Positions 7,388 to 15,660 of a stretch of DNA of 64,000 bases are shown here, one piece after another. The stretch spans positions 1 to 64,000 of the forward strand of contig NZ_JAIELN010000003.1 of the NCBI RefSeq assembly GCF_019753045.1, read 5' to 3'. The stretch comes from Hyphomicrobium sp. Its GTDB lineage: Bacteria; Pseudomonadota; Alphaproteobacteria; Rhizobiales; Hyphomicrobiaceae. The position numbers were made by a program, and so were the translations under genes. Below the pieces are notes generated by a model. That model saw only the letters and a program-made list of their open reading frames with translations. It made no database searches and was not told the origin of the DNA. Every line of letters starts with the position of its first letter. Within the stretch, counting starts at the first letter, position 1.

Positions 7388-9364
7388 ATGCCGACGCCGC
7401 CCGGTGAGGTTATCGTCGTCCGCTCCCTGACCGACTCTGACTTCGGTCTGTTCGCGGCGCACCGAGCCGGTATGTCCAGTAAGCAACGCGCTATTGCCAT
7501 CACCGTTCCCGTTGCCCGCCAGTTGCTCTCGCCTGGCGTGTTCGATGCCGGTGGCGCTATCTTCGAATGCTTTGTCAGGTTCGGTGATCAGACCATTCAC
7601 CAGCCCCGCACGCTCAGCAAGACAGGCAAGAATTGGCGCCTCGGCGGCACCAAGATTGAAGGCGATGCCTTCGCTGTTCTGGACAGCAAGGACTTTGTGC
7701 TGATCCGCTCCCGGTCTGCCAATGACGGGACTGCACCGCTATCAATCACGTTCGTCTCGCGCAATACCGACCGCGTTACGCACGCAGGTCTGGCAGCGAT
7801 AGTCGAGAAGGATTTGCGGGACAGCATGGCTGTCTATTCGCGGGGCTCGGAGGGCTTTTCGTCTCTGGCCCCGTATTGCCAGCCCGCCGTTCACACGCCG
7901 CCTGCCCGCCCCGCCAAGCGGCCTTCCAAGCGGGAAAGACCCAAGCCTTCCCCGATTGCGCCGATGCCCCGCGACCCTGTGACGGCCAAGCTCGTTCGCA
8001 AACCCACGATTCATGAGAAGATCCGCAGCCCGCACATCATGGAGCGGATGTTCAAGGTTGCAGGCGATCTCTCCGCGCCGGCCCAGCTGCGCTTCATCGA
8101 GATCGTCGAGATGCTCGCCGATCAGCTTCGCAAGGTTCTGCTGGCGACCGCACGGATCGTAACGATCCCGCAAAGCCATAAAGACTTCTGGCCACTCCTC
8201 AGCGGCAAGCCTGTCGGTTTCATCGATGGCGGACTCGCGAATCTCTCGATGCTGGGGTCCGCGCCGATCGCGGCGCGCGTCGGCGGGTATCTCGTCACGC
8301 CCGGCCAGAGCGGCGAAGACCGTGAGCACTTCACGATGCTCAAGCACTTGATCGATGAACTATACGATCCGGGCGAGGGCGGGGTTTACGACAACAGCTT
8401 TCCTGATACCGGCGCGCTCAGAGATGCGGCGCGGATCTCCGTCGAGACGGCTGGGGCCGTCCAGATGATCCGCGACTATCCCAAGGTGCAGTGGGTTCTC
8501 GTTCACGGTGCGCTTGTCAATCCCGTCTCCCGCTACACCGACATCATGGAAGAAGGCCTGCTCACGCGGCTGACAGGTGGCCGAGTGAAACACCGCTTTC
8601 CCAATTTCTCGGATTCGGCACTTTCGGAACTACTGCCCGGCGAGCCTACGCGGAGCGGTCGGGATCGCAATTTCATCAGCGTCTATCTCCGCCAGCTCCA
8701 GCTGCTGCGGGACTCAGCCCCAATCGTCTGCGGCGTGGTCGAGCGCGAAGCCACCACATCGTCCGTTATCCGCTCGGTTCTGGATTCACTTGCCGACCAT
8801 GAGATCGCGAGGCTCCTTCCCGTCCCGCCTGCACAGTGGAAGAAAGAGTTCCTTGCCGCAATTGATCCCGGCGACGATCCCGCGAGCGAAGGCCAGCGGA
8901 TTACCGACTCGCTTCTGTTCCGCTGCGTCCTCGAGCCAGGCGAAGCGCTCAAGCCGGTCGTGGTAGACCGAAATGAGCTTCGCCGCGCCCCGCTCGCTTG
9001 GCGTGATGAGTACATCGCGCATTACCCCAAGCCTTTCCTCTCCTATGTTCAGGTCTCGGAGTGGAGCGCGCCCATCCGGCTTGAGATGTTCGAGAAGGAT
9101 CTCGGATCGTTCGAGCAGGCAGCTGCGCTCGTGACGCACTGCTCGCTGCTCTTGCCGCGTTATTCCTTTCCGGTGGGGCTCGATATCGTCGATAAGTTCG
9201 CCAAGGTCCCGAACTGGATGACGCGGCCGATCGCTACATACACAACCGTTCAGGCACTCAAGCGAGCCCTCGATTCTGGCGATACGCGGAGTTTCGATGC
9301 CCTTCGCCGCATGCTCTGCGGCACAGGGCGCGAGTGGCTGTTGCGGCCTGGCATCATGAAATAG
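7388..9364 (+). CDS. nurA: NurA-domain nuclease with long N-terminal extension
   Basis: 658 aa. The second half matches NurA 5'-3' nucleases: a metal-binding aspartate in VGFIDGGLANL (Asp280), a GGYLVTPG strand, DYPKVQWVLVHGALVNP, and the C-terminal YSFPVGLDIVDKFAKVP typical of NurA ends. In archaea NurA forms a complex with the HerA ATPase, and a HerA gene follows 10 bp downstream. The first ~160 residues (VVRSLTDSDFGLFAAHRAG, then GKNWRLGGTKIEG and LIRSRSANDGTAPLSITF) form a separate domain I do not recognise, joined by a basic, proline-rich linker (around 170-200). The fusion is unlike stand-alone archaeal NurA and may provide DNA or modification recognition. The NurA call is firm; the N-terminal role is unknown. 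Confidence 0.8.
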   Translation: MPTPPGEVIVVRSLTDSDFGLFAAHRAGMSSKQRAIAITVPVARQLLSPGVFDAGGAIFECFVRFGDQTIHQPRTLSKTGKNWRLGGTKIEGDAFAVLDSKDFVLIRSRSANDGTAPLSITFVSRNTDRVTHAGLAAIVEKDLRDSMAVYSRGSEGFSSLAPYCQPAVHTPPARPAKRPSKRERPKPSPIAPMPRDPVTAKLVRKPTIHEKIRSPHIMERMFKVAGDLSAPAQLRFIEIVEMLADQLRKVLLATARIVTIPQSHKDFWPLLSGKPVGFIDGGLANLSMLGSAPIAARVGGYLVTPGQSGEDREHFTMLKHLIDELYDPGEGGVYDNSFPDTGALRDAARISVETAGAVQMIRDYPKVQWVLVHGALVNPVSRYTDIMEEGLLTRLTGGRVKHRFPNFSDSALSELLPGEPTRSGRDRNFISVYLRQLQLLRDSAPIVCGVVEREATTSSVIRSVLDSLADHEIARLLPVPPAQWKKEFLAAIDPGDDPASEGQRITDSLLFRCVLEPGEALKPVVVDRNELRRAPLAWRDEYIAHYPKPFLSYVQVSEWSAPIRLEMFEKDLGSFEQAAALVTHCSLLLPRYSFPVGLDIVDKFAKVPNWMTRPIATYTTVQALKRALDSGDTRSFDALRRMLCGTGREWLLRPGIMK

Positions 9365-9374
9365 GGGGAATGAG

Positions 9375-11138
9375 ATGAACGATGCGGCTCCGCAGCCGGA
9401 GACTGCCTATGCGCCGGAGCAATCCTGGCGCGCTGTCGGCACCGTTGTCGGCAACGCCGGCATCTCGGAGTTCACGTTCATCCTTAAGCAGTATCAGGCG
9501 CGCGTGGGCGACATCGTTGCGCTCAGCATGGAAGTGCCGGACGGCACCTTCACGGACCGAGCAAGAATCTACGTCTGGGCGCGCATCACGGATATTCGCC
9601 GCTTCAATCCCTTCTTTCCCTTCGAAGCCGGGCAGGAGCTGGCACAGGAGGGGATTTCGCTGGAATCGACGGTGCTCGCCAACACGCGCGATCAGCTGGA
9701 GGCCTCTGCCCTTATCCTTGGGGCCACCACCGATATCAATCTCGCCAGCCTCTTCCCTCTTACCTATCCCGTGAAGCCGGCCTGCACGGTCTTTCATCCG
9801 CCGGCTGAGGCCGTGCGGCAGCTGCTGATCGGCGAGGTCGAGGACGAGCGCCGTATTCGCATAGGCACCCTAATCGCGCGCCAGGACGTGGAGGTCACGC
9901 TGTCCGCGCCCAAACTGGTGGCCCGGCATCTCGCCATTCTCGCCATGACGGGCGGCGGCAAAACGGTGGCGGCTCGGCGCATCATTCGCGAGCTGATCGG
10001 TCACGGATATCCGCTGCTCATTCTCGATCCGCATGGCGATTACATCGGCCTCTCGCGATGCGTGCCGTTGCTGCAAGAAGCAGCACCGGACTGCACGATC
10101 AAGCTGTTCTATCCCGAGCTTCTGATCCAGCAGGATGGCGAGGATCTGATCACCCGGCTGATCCTGCAGATGACGACGGGACTCACCGAAGCCCAGAGCG
10201 AATATCTACGCGCGCTCTACGATCGCATCCGCGCCAGCGATGGCGAGCAGGCCCTATCCTACATCGAGCGTCTCCTGCGCCAGACGAGCCAGGATATCTC
10301 CTCGCCGTCCGACAACGGCCAGCGTCCGGCTGGAGCGCCATCGTCAGGCAACTGGCGCGGCACCATCGGCGCGGTATCCCGTGGCCTCAGGATTGTGCGA
10401 GATCGCCTTGCGCGCATGCAGCGCACGAGCAGTCAGATGCGGGCCAGCAAGAAGCTCAAGGAGCTTCCTTTCGAGCCGCTCCCCAATCCGTTCGCCGAGC
10501 CTGATAAGATCATCCAGCCCGGCCAAGTCTCGATCCTGTATCTCGCAGGCTACGATCACATTACACAGTGCTCGATCGCCGCGCTGACACTGGAGACCCT
10601 CTTCGAGTTCCGCGCCAATCTCACTGATCGCATTCCGCCTTTCTTCTCGGTCGTGGAGGAGGCCCACACCTTTATCCCATCTGCCCGTGAGGGGACAGAA
10701 GATGCTGTCTCCCTACCCGTCATCCGCCGCATCATCACGGAAGGCCGCAAGTTCGGCACGGGTCTCATGCTGATCTCGCAGCGACCAAGCCGGCTCGACG
10801 AGACGATCGTCTCCCAGTGCAATTCGTTCCTGATCTTGCGCCTCGTCAATCCACGCGACCAGACCTTCGTCAGGGCTGTGATGGAGAACCTCACAGACTC
10901 CGATGCCCGGATGATCCCAGGTTTTGGCCCCGGCCAGGGCATCGTGAGCGGTCAGGTTGTCCGTTTCCCGCTTGCTGTCAAAGTAGACATGGACACTGAG
11001 CTGCGGCTCGCCGAGATCGGTGACGAGGACTTCTTCGAGCAGCTGGGCGAGTGGGAACCCGATGAAGACGCCGGTACCCGCGATGGCATCGCCGCATCGA
11101 TGAAGGAGGTAAAAAAGAGGCGCAGGAAGCAGGACTGA
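9375..11138 (+). CDS. herA: HerA-type hexameric DNA-translocating ATPase
   Basis: 587 aa with AGGGGG upstream of the ATG. The N-terminal ~150 residues fit the HAS-barrel domain of HerA. The FtsK/HerA ATPase domain has Walker A MTGGGKT (Lys196), ILDPHGDY shortly after, and Walker B VVEEAHTF (Glu428/Glu429), with IITEGRKFGTGLMLISQRPS as the sensor/arginine-finger region. HerA rings translocate DNA and license NurA nuclease. Here it sits between a NurA-domain protein and a Vsr endonuclease in a tightly spaced defence operon, so a role in processing unmodified foreign DNA is likely. A purely repair role is less likely given the linked methyltransferase. Confidence 0.9.
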   Translation: MNDAAPQPETAYAPEQSWRAVGTVVGNAGISEFTFILKQYQARVGDIVALSMEVPDGTFTDRARIYVWARITDIRRFNPFFPFEAGQELAQEGISLESTVLANTRDQLEASALILGATTDINLASLFPLTYPVKPACTVFHPPAEAVRQLLIGEVEDERRIRIGTLIARQDVEVTLSAPKLVARHLAILAMTGGGKTVAARRIIRELIGHGYPLLILDPHGDYIGLSRCVPLLQEAAPDCTIKLFYPELLIQQDGEDLITRLILQMTTGLTEAQSEYLRALYDRIRASDGEQALSYIERLLRQTSQDISSPSDNGQRPAGAPSSGNWRGTIGAVSRGLRIVRDRLARMQRTSSQMRASKKLKELPFEPLPNPFAEPDKIIQPGQVSILYLAGYDHITQCSIAALTLETLFEFRANLTDRIPPFFSVVEEAHTFIPSAREGTEDAVSLPVIRRIITEGRKFGTGLMLISQRPSRLDETIVSQCNSFLILRLVNPRDQTFVRAVMENLTDSDARMIPGFGPGQGIVSGQVVRFPLAVKVDMDTELRLAEIGDEDFFEQLGEWEPDEDAGTRDGIAASMKEVKKRRRKQD

Positions 11139-11149
11139 GCGGATCAACG

Positions 11150-11575
11150 ATGGATGTTCTGACGCCAGAGCAGCGCCGGCTCAATATGAGCCGCATCCGG
11201 GGTAAGGACACCTCCCCCGAGATGATCATAAGGCGCGCACTGCATGGGCGCGGCTTCCGCTACCGCCTACACGACAAACGTCTTCCGGGCAAACCCGATC
11301 TCGTCTTCCCCAAATACCGTGCGGTCCTGTTGATCCATGGCTGTTTCTGGCACGGACATGAGTGCCATCGCTTCAAATGGCCAGAAACGCGACGCGAATT
11401 CTGGCAGCGAAAGATTTGTGGCAACAAAGCACGTGACAAAAAGACTCAAGGCAATCTTCGTACTCTAGGTTGGCGCTCCATGGTGGTCTGGGAGTGCCAG
11501 TTGAAGAACTCTCAAAAGCCAAAGCTTGATCAATTAATCGACAAATGTGCTGACTTCCTGATGCGAGCCGTCTGA
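11150..11575 (+). CDS. vsr: Very short patch repair (Vsr) DNA mismatch endonuclease
   Basis: 141 aa, the usual family length. All E. coli Vsr active-site and zinc residues are present with a one-residue offset: Asp50 (GKPDLVF), His63, Cys65, His68, His70, Cys72 (HGCFWHGHEC) and Cys116 (VVWECQLK), plus the FKWPETRREFW segment. Vsr nicks 5' of T in T:G mismatches produced by deamination of 5-methylcytosine and so accompanies C5-methyltransferases. Here it protects the host from mutation by the methyltransferase at the start of the operon; in this setting an additional attack role is conceivable. It starts 11 bp after the HerA stop. Confidence 0.95.
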   Translation: MDVLTPEQRRLNMSRIRGKDTSPEMIIRRALHGRGFRYRLHDKRLPGKPDLVFPKYRAVLLIHGCFWHGHECHRFKWPETRREFWQRKICGNKARDKKTQGNLRTLGWRSMVVWECQLKNSQKPKLDQLIDKCADFLMRAV

Positions 11576-11680
11576 AACAAAAAATTTCGCTCGACGAATT
11601 TCGACCGGGCGCTGTGTGTGGATGTGCTTCAAGACAGATATCAGCGCGGGCTCACTTTACCCGCCACAAACGGGCAGTTC

Positions 11681-13213
11681 ATGAGCGAAGCAACGAATCG
11701 GCCACGCAAGGTATTAGAAGTCGACTTTTCCGCCGAGGATCGCCCTGACCTCAACGAGGTCGATTTTCGCGGGCTCGATCTTGTCATTGTGCATATTCCG
11801 CTGCCAAGCTTCGGCAGTTCCAACTCGCACATCGACCTTTGTAGCGATCTTCTCGATGCTTCCTGGGCGCTGGAGAAACTCGCGACCGATGCCGAGCGCA
11901 TCGAGACCACCGTGGGCGATGGCTACTTCAAGCCCAACATTATTGCCAAGCTTCACCAGCCAAGATCATCCATGCACGCAACCCTGGTCGATTGTGCCCT
12001 AGTGTTCATGGACTATGATGTCGACCCTTCGGAAACGGGACGGTTGCAGGATCTTCGCGGCCAGATTGCCGACTACGAGGACATGCTTCCGACGCTCGTG
12101 CCTGCGGTTCCCGACATCGTTGACCAGTACTTGGCAAACCTGATGGCCGCAAACGGTGAGTTCCAATCGGAAGCTCCGGATTTCTACGAAGACCAGATGC
12201 GCGCATTTCCGGAGTGCCGAGTTGGATATTTCAAAAGCGCTTACAGCAGTAGGATTGGCGGCGATTGCTATGCCTCCCATGACGGCTGGGTGATAGATGC
12301 GGCCATCGAAGTCGACGACTTCTTCGCGCGTTCCGGTCAGCACTTCCGCCTCAATGACTTCAGGCAGGGAGAGCTCTTCATGCTTTCCGGAGGCGCCTTC
12401 GTCTGCTCAGAACGTCAGGTGATCGAGTTTCCATCGACCCAGTATTTGCGGTCATTGGTTTGTGCGAGCGTGGTTCATTCGAAAGATGAAGACCATTACC
12501 TATCAGATTTGTATTGCTGGCTAGGCGATACAACCACACCCAAGGGGTTGAGGAACGAAGATGGCGCTTGGCGTCAGCACTTCATAGCGAAACGGAGTGC
12601 CGAATACTTCGTGCATGAGACCGGTAGCATCGTCTTGGTGAACGATGGAAGGCACAGGCATTTTCTCTATGACACCCGATACTTGAATCTCTTTGCGGTC
12701 AAGGCGGTCCGGGACGGCGTTGCCGGCTTGCTAGACAAGCTGTCGGCTGCTGCGGGCTTGTCCGACAGATTGAACCTCGACTGGGCGTCCCTCTCCGACG
12801 AGCGCTTCGAGGAACTCTGCTATGACGTGATCTATTCCGACCCCAATTTCGATACCAACACCATCCGCAAGCACGGCAAGTCTCGTTCGAGGGACGGCGG
12901 ACGCGACATCGAGGTTCATGAGGTCCGGCGATGGCAGGGCGGCAATCCTCGGAAATGGATCTTCCAATGCAAGCTCGTCACCAACGGCTCATCGCTTGGG
13001 GCCACGAAGCTCGTGGATGTTGGCGACATGCTCGACCACTATGGTGCCCATGGGTTCGGCGTCATGACGTCTGCTCTGATTGATGCCACGCTCTATGACA
13101 AACTGGATCGCGTCTGCGACAAACGGGACGTGATGCAAAGACACTTCTCCATCCTGGAATTGGAGCGGGCAATCGCGAGGCACCCGGGCATCCGCAAGCG
13201 ATATTTTCTCTAG
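11681..13213 (+). CDS. Mrr-type PD-(D/E)XK restriction endonuclease-like protein
   Basis: 510 aa from the ATG at 11681; an upstream in-frame GTG at 11618 is an alternative. The C-terminal ~140 residues match the Mrr catalytic fold: LSDERFEELCYDVIY helix, then GGRDIEVHEV with Asp409 and IFQCKL with Gln429-x-Lys431 (the QxK form of the motif), then a HYGAHGFGVMTSA strand. The N-terminal ~350 residues are unrecognised and may sense DNA or signals. Mrr-fold enzymes often cleave DNA with foreign modification. The gene follows Vsr by about 100 bp in the same direction and ends the cassette. A nuclease is well supported; the target is unknown. Confidence 0.72.
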   Translation: MSEATNRPRKVLEVDFSAEDRPDLNEVDFRGLDLVIVHIPLPSFGSSNSHIDLCSDLLDASWALEKLATDAERIETTVGDGYFKPNIIAKLHQPRSSMHATLVDCALVFMDYDVDPSETGRLQDLRGQIADYEDMLPTLVPAVPDIVDQYLANLMAANGEFQSEAPDFYEDQMRAFPECRVGYFKSAYSSRIGGDCYASHDGWVIDAAIEVDDFFARSGQHFRLNDFRQGELFMLSGGAFVCSERQVIEFPSTQYLRSLVCASVVHSKDEDHYLSDLYCWLGDTTTPKGLRNEDGAWRQHFIAKRSAEYFVHETGSIVLVNDGRHRHFLYDTRYLNLFAVKAVRDGVAGLLDKLSAAAGLSDRLNLDWASLSDERFEELCYDVIYSDPNFDTNTIRKHGKSRSRDGGRDIEVHEVRRWQGGNPRKWIFQCKLVTNGSSLGATKLVDVGDMLDHYGAHGFGVMTSALIDATLYDKLDRVCDKRDVMQRHFSILELERAIARHPGIRKRYFL

Positions 13214-13547
13214 TCTGCGAGGCCGCCGGGTTTGGATGCATTTGCCAGAATGAGCGGAATTAGTGTCCGCTGAGCAAGTTATAGTGTAGACACCCAGAGC
13301 GTGCTCATTGCGACATCGGGGCGACTTCCGCTTTCTCGGCATTGCGGACAAGGCGCGATTGCGACTTCGTCTAGTTCGAATGTCGGTTTGGGGTGGTAAG
13401 CACCCATCCGGCGGAATTAGCTGATTAGCAGCGATAATGGAAATTTTCGATAGGAATAGGCTTCGACGACACGCCGAAAGAGTACTGAATAGGGGACGCT
13501 AAAGATCGTAGTGCCCGAGGCCGATATAATGGACGAGTTGGCGTTCC
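13214..13547. other. Intergenic region at the right end of the defence cassette
   Basis: 334 bp between the end of the nuclease gene and the converging DmmA-like gene. Its only notable content is the right copy of the direct repeat at 13,432-13,460. I see no clear terminator and no gene. Confidence 0.5.
13432..13460 (+). repeat. Right copy of direct repeat flanking the defence cassette
   Basis: It matches 5291-5320 at about 25 of 30 aligned columns, with CGATAA, GGAAATTTTC and GGAAT-AGG shared, in the same orientation. It lies about 220 bp after the last gene of the cassette. The moderate AT content means a chance match cannot be excluded. Confidence 0.45.
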
Positions 13548-14132
13548 CTAGCCAGTTGAGGCAGAAATAGCGTTTTTTAGGCCGAAAAAGCTATTTGTGA
13601 GTGTGGAGAAAAATGGCGAAACATAGAGGGACGTTGCGCAACATTTACAGAGCCCAACGGGATCTTCGAAGATGTTTATGGTTCCGCAGGAAGAGCAAGT
13701 AACCTTGCAAGACGTGATTGGACAACGCTCGTACATGATTTGTGTTTGTTCGAGCCCTGTGTCTCGTAGCAGCCGAGCAACTGCCTCTACGAACCAGACC
13801 TCCCCCGCGAGATATGCTCGATCGAATGGGCCGAGCGCTGCCGAAAATGCCGATATATTGCGCATTAACTGGAGGCGGGCGGAATAGACTTCTGTGTGTT
13901 TGAACTCGATTTCCTTCAGCGATTTTGCGTAACAGCGACCCGGGGATGCGGTATCGGCATAGAGCAAGAAAAAGTGTGCTCCTCTCGCTGTCGCGTCTAC
14001 CGAATTTGAAAAAAGATCCAGAAGACAGCGCGCTCCCTCACCTTCCGCGACAAAGATCTGTCGCGGAGCATACTGGTCGAGTATGAGGCCTTCAAAGTTT
14101 TCGTCAGCTTGCTCGGGAAAAACGTCTGACAT
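13548..14132 (-). CDS. DmmA-like protein (dimethylamine monooxygenase subunit family), orphan
   Basis: 194 aa. The N-terminal part resembles a ferredoxin-reductase-like nucleotide fold (HFFLLYADTASPGRC, then FDRAYLAGEVWFVEAV). The C-terminal ~50 residues carry a zinc or iron-binding ribbon with CxxCG and CKCC, followed by SLYVSPFFSTLTNSFFG, corresponding to the characteristic end of DmmA-type proteins. In the known dimethylamine monooxygenase, DmmA works with DmmB, DmmC and DmmD; none of these is visible here. It is last on a minus-strand run of amine genes, 80 bp after the choline-kinase-like gene. The family call rests on remembered motifs, so confidence is moderate; the partner oxygenase is unknown. 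Confidence 0.55.
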   Translation of the reverse strand: MSDVFPEQADENFEGLILDQYAPRQIFVAEGEGARCLLDLFSNSVDATARGAHFFLLYADTASPGRCYAKSLKEIEFKHTEVYSARLQLMRNISAFSAALGPFDRAYLAGEVWFVEAVARLLRDTGLEQTQIMYERCPITSCKVTCSSCGTINIFEDPVGLCKCCATSLYVSPFFSTLTNSFFGLKNAISASTG

Positions 14133-14212
14133 TGCAACGAATCGGCGGACGCGACGGTAGCAGGCCGGAACGTCTCACTGGATTGAAGTCGACCTACAAT
14201 TAGCCCCGTGTG

Positions 14213-15148
14213 TCACTGCCAATCTCCCTTGCTGACATTGCGAATGTGTTCGGGAAATTCCGTGGTGTTCATCAATGCGCGGCAGCGGTCGAAGCGGCGT
14301 TGAGAATAGGCTTTGAAGTCATCGGCCGTGTTTTTGTTCGCGACCTGGATGAGGCCCCAGAGCGTCCAAAGAAGATCGCACATCGCTTTGTAAATCACAT
14401 AGCGGCCCATCTCCGCTGGAGTTGGATTGCCTTCAAAATATGCGGAAAGGAGATGTTCTTCGTTTTCTTTTGTAAGTTCAGCCTCAATGGCGAAATCACC
14501 AACATCCCAAAGGGGATCATTCATCCCTGAATACTCCCAGTCGACGATCCACATTCGGTCCGAAGTGTTGAGGAAATTCTCGGAAAGGGGATCGCAGTGG
14601 CAGGCGACCAGAGGGAGCTGATGGGCATTTAGCGCGCGACGCACACTCTCTGCTGATGCAAGGGCTTCATTATAGCCTTCCGGAAGCTCGACGTCCTTGG
14701 TGCTCAGGATCTTCAGATAGTCATCGATCATCGTGAACAGCTCGAACCGGTTGGCGAACTTTGCGCCGCTCCCGTGCAACCGCCGCAGCGCCTCTCCAGC
14801 CTTCCGAACGGCGCCGGGGTTGGCGTTGAAGGTTTTTGCCGTCATCGTCTCGCAGTTGTCGACGGCTTCGCTTAGCAAAAGACCGGCCTTTGTCGCCGCC
14901 ACGATTTTGGGACTGATGCCTGCGTCCGACGCGGCCTGCGCCGCTACCAATTCGACGCTTCTATTGATGTATTCTTCCGTTCCTGCGCCGGGAATGCGGA
15001 GTACATGGCGTCCGCGAGGGCTGGATACCAGGTAGACCCTATTCGTGAGGCCTCCCATTCGTGAGACCGAGGTCTTCGCGAGTTCATCGTCGGTATAGTA
15101 GTTGATGGACGCAAGCGTACTTAGAGCTTGCTCTTGCTCAGTGCTCAT
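14213..15148 (-). CDS. Choline/ethanolamine kinase-like phosphotransferase
   Basis: 311 aa from the ATG at 15148, preceded by GGGAAAGA; an upstream ATG would add 41 Arg-rich residues and was not chosen. The fold is the APH/choline kinase family: nucleotide-binding GGLTNRVYLV, catalytic loop CHCDPLSENFL (HxDxxxxN) and metal-binding IVDWEYSG. LicA-type members phosphorylate choline. Its place among quaternary-amine uptake and demethylation genes fits choline, ethanolamine or a methylated relative as substrate. The product might also be the effector of the DeoR-family regulator nearby; that is inference. Confidence 0.75.
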   Translation of the reverse strand: MSTEQEQALSTLASINYYTDDELAKTSVSRMGGLTNRVYLVSSPRGRHVLRIPGAGTEEYINRSVELVAAQAASDAGISPKIVAATKAGLLLSEAVDNCETMTAKTFNANPGAVRKAGEALRRLHGSGAKFANRFELFTMIDDYLKILSTKDVELPEGYNEALASAESVRRALNAHQLPLVACHCDPLSENFLNTSDRMWIVDWEYSGMNDPLWDVGDFAIEAELTKENEEHLLSAYFEGNPTPAEMGRYVIYKAMCDLLWTLWGLIQVANKNTADDFKAYSQRRFDRCRALMNTTEFPEHIRNVSKGDWQ

Positions 15149-15267
15149 GGCGTCTTTCCCATTTTGTTTTTTTATTCTTGTGGTTGCGTGATCCTGCCCT
15201 TCTGCCTGGCGCCGTTCCCCTCGATGGAGAAGATCGAGAAGAAGGCGCCAGGTCCTCGCAAGCGTCC

Positions 15268-15651
15268 TCAAGCGGAACGGTCCTCGGTAATGGATGGGTT
15301 GAGCTTTTCGAACGTAGCATCGGACATCGCTACTCCCGAGGGATTGGGAGCGTAAATTCCAAGCAATCTGGCGTATTCGGGTGCCCAGTAGCGGCCGAGC
15401 ATGTTGGCTGGCACCCGCACCAGCTCGCCGGGAGACGCTTCAACAACGGTTCCATCGCATGAGACGAAGAGTTGGCCTTCCAAAACGTAAGCGTACTCGT
15501 CGTGTGCGTGACAGTCGGTCCACGCTTCGCCTTTGAGCTCCCATTCCATGATGACCGGCTGGGTCCATCCATCCTCTGAAGGAGGGATAAACCAGCGTGT
15601 CTTGGGGCCGCTTCCCACGAGAGCCTCTTTCGCCCATTTGACGGGTGCCAA
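15268..15651 (-). CDS. Cupin-domain protein
   Basis: 127 aa, a single small beta-barrel with metal-ligand histidines in DCHAHDEYAYVLEGQL and the second motif SPGELVRVPANM. Such one-domain cupins can be dioxygenases, isomerases or sensors, so substrate cannot be read. The start is 9 bp after the stop of the preceding dehydrogenase gene, so they are almost certainly co-transcribed. It may act on an intermediate of amine catabolism or bind formaldehyde-derived metabolites; neither is shown. Confidence 0.75.
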   Translation of the reverse strand: MAPVKWAKEALVGSGPKTRWFIPPSEDGWTQPVIMEWELKGEAWTDCHAHDEYAYVLEGQLFVSCDGTVVEASPGELVRVPANMLGRYWAPEYARLLGIYAPNPSGVAMSDATFEKLNPSITEDRSA

Positions 15652-15660
15652 AGTCGCCTC

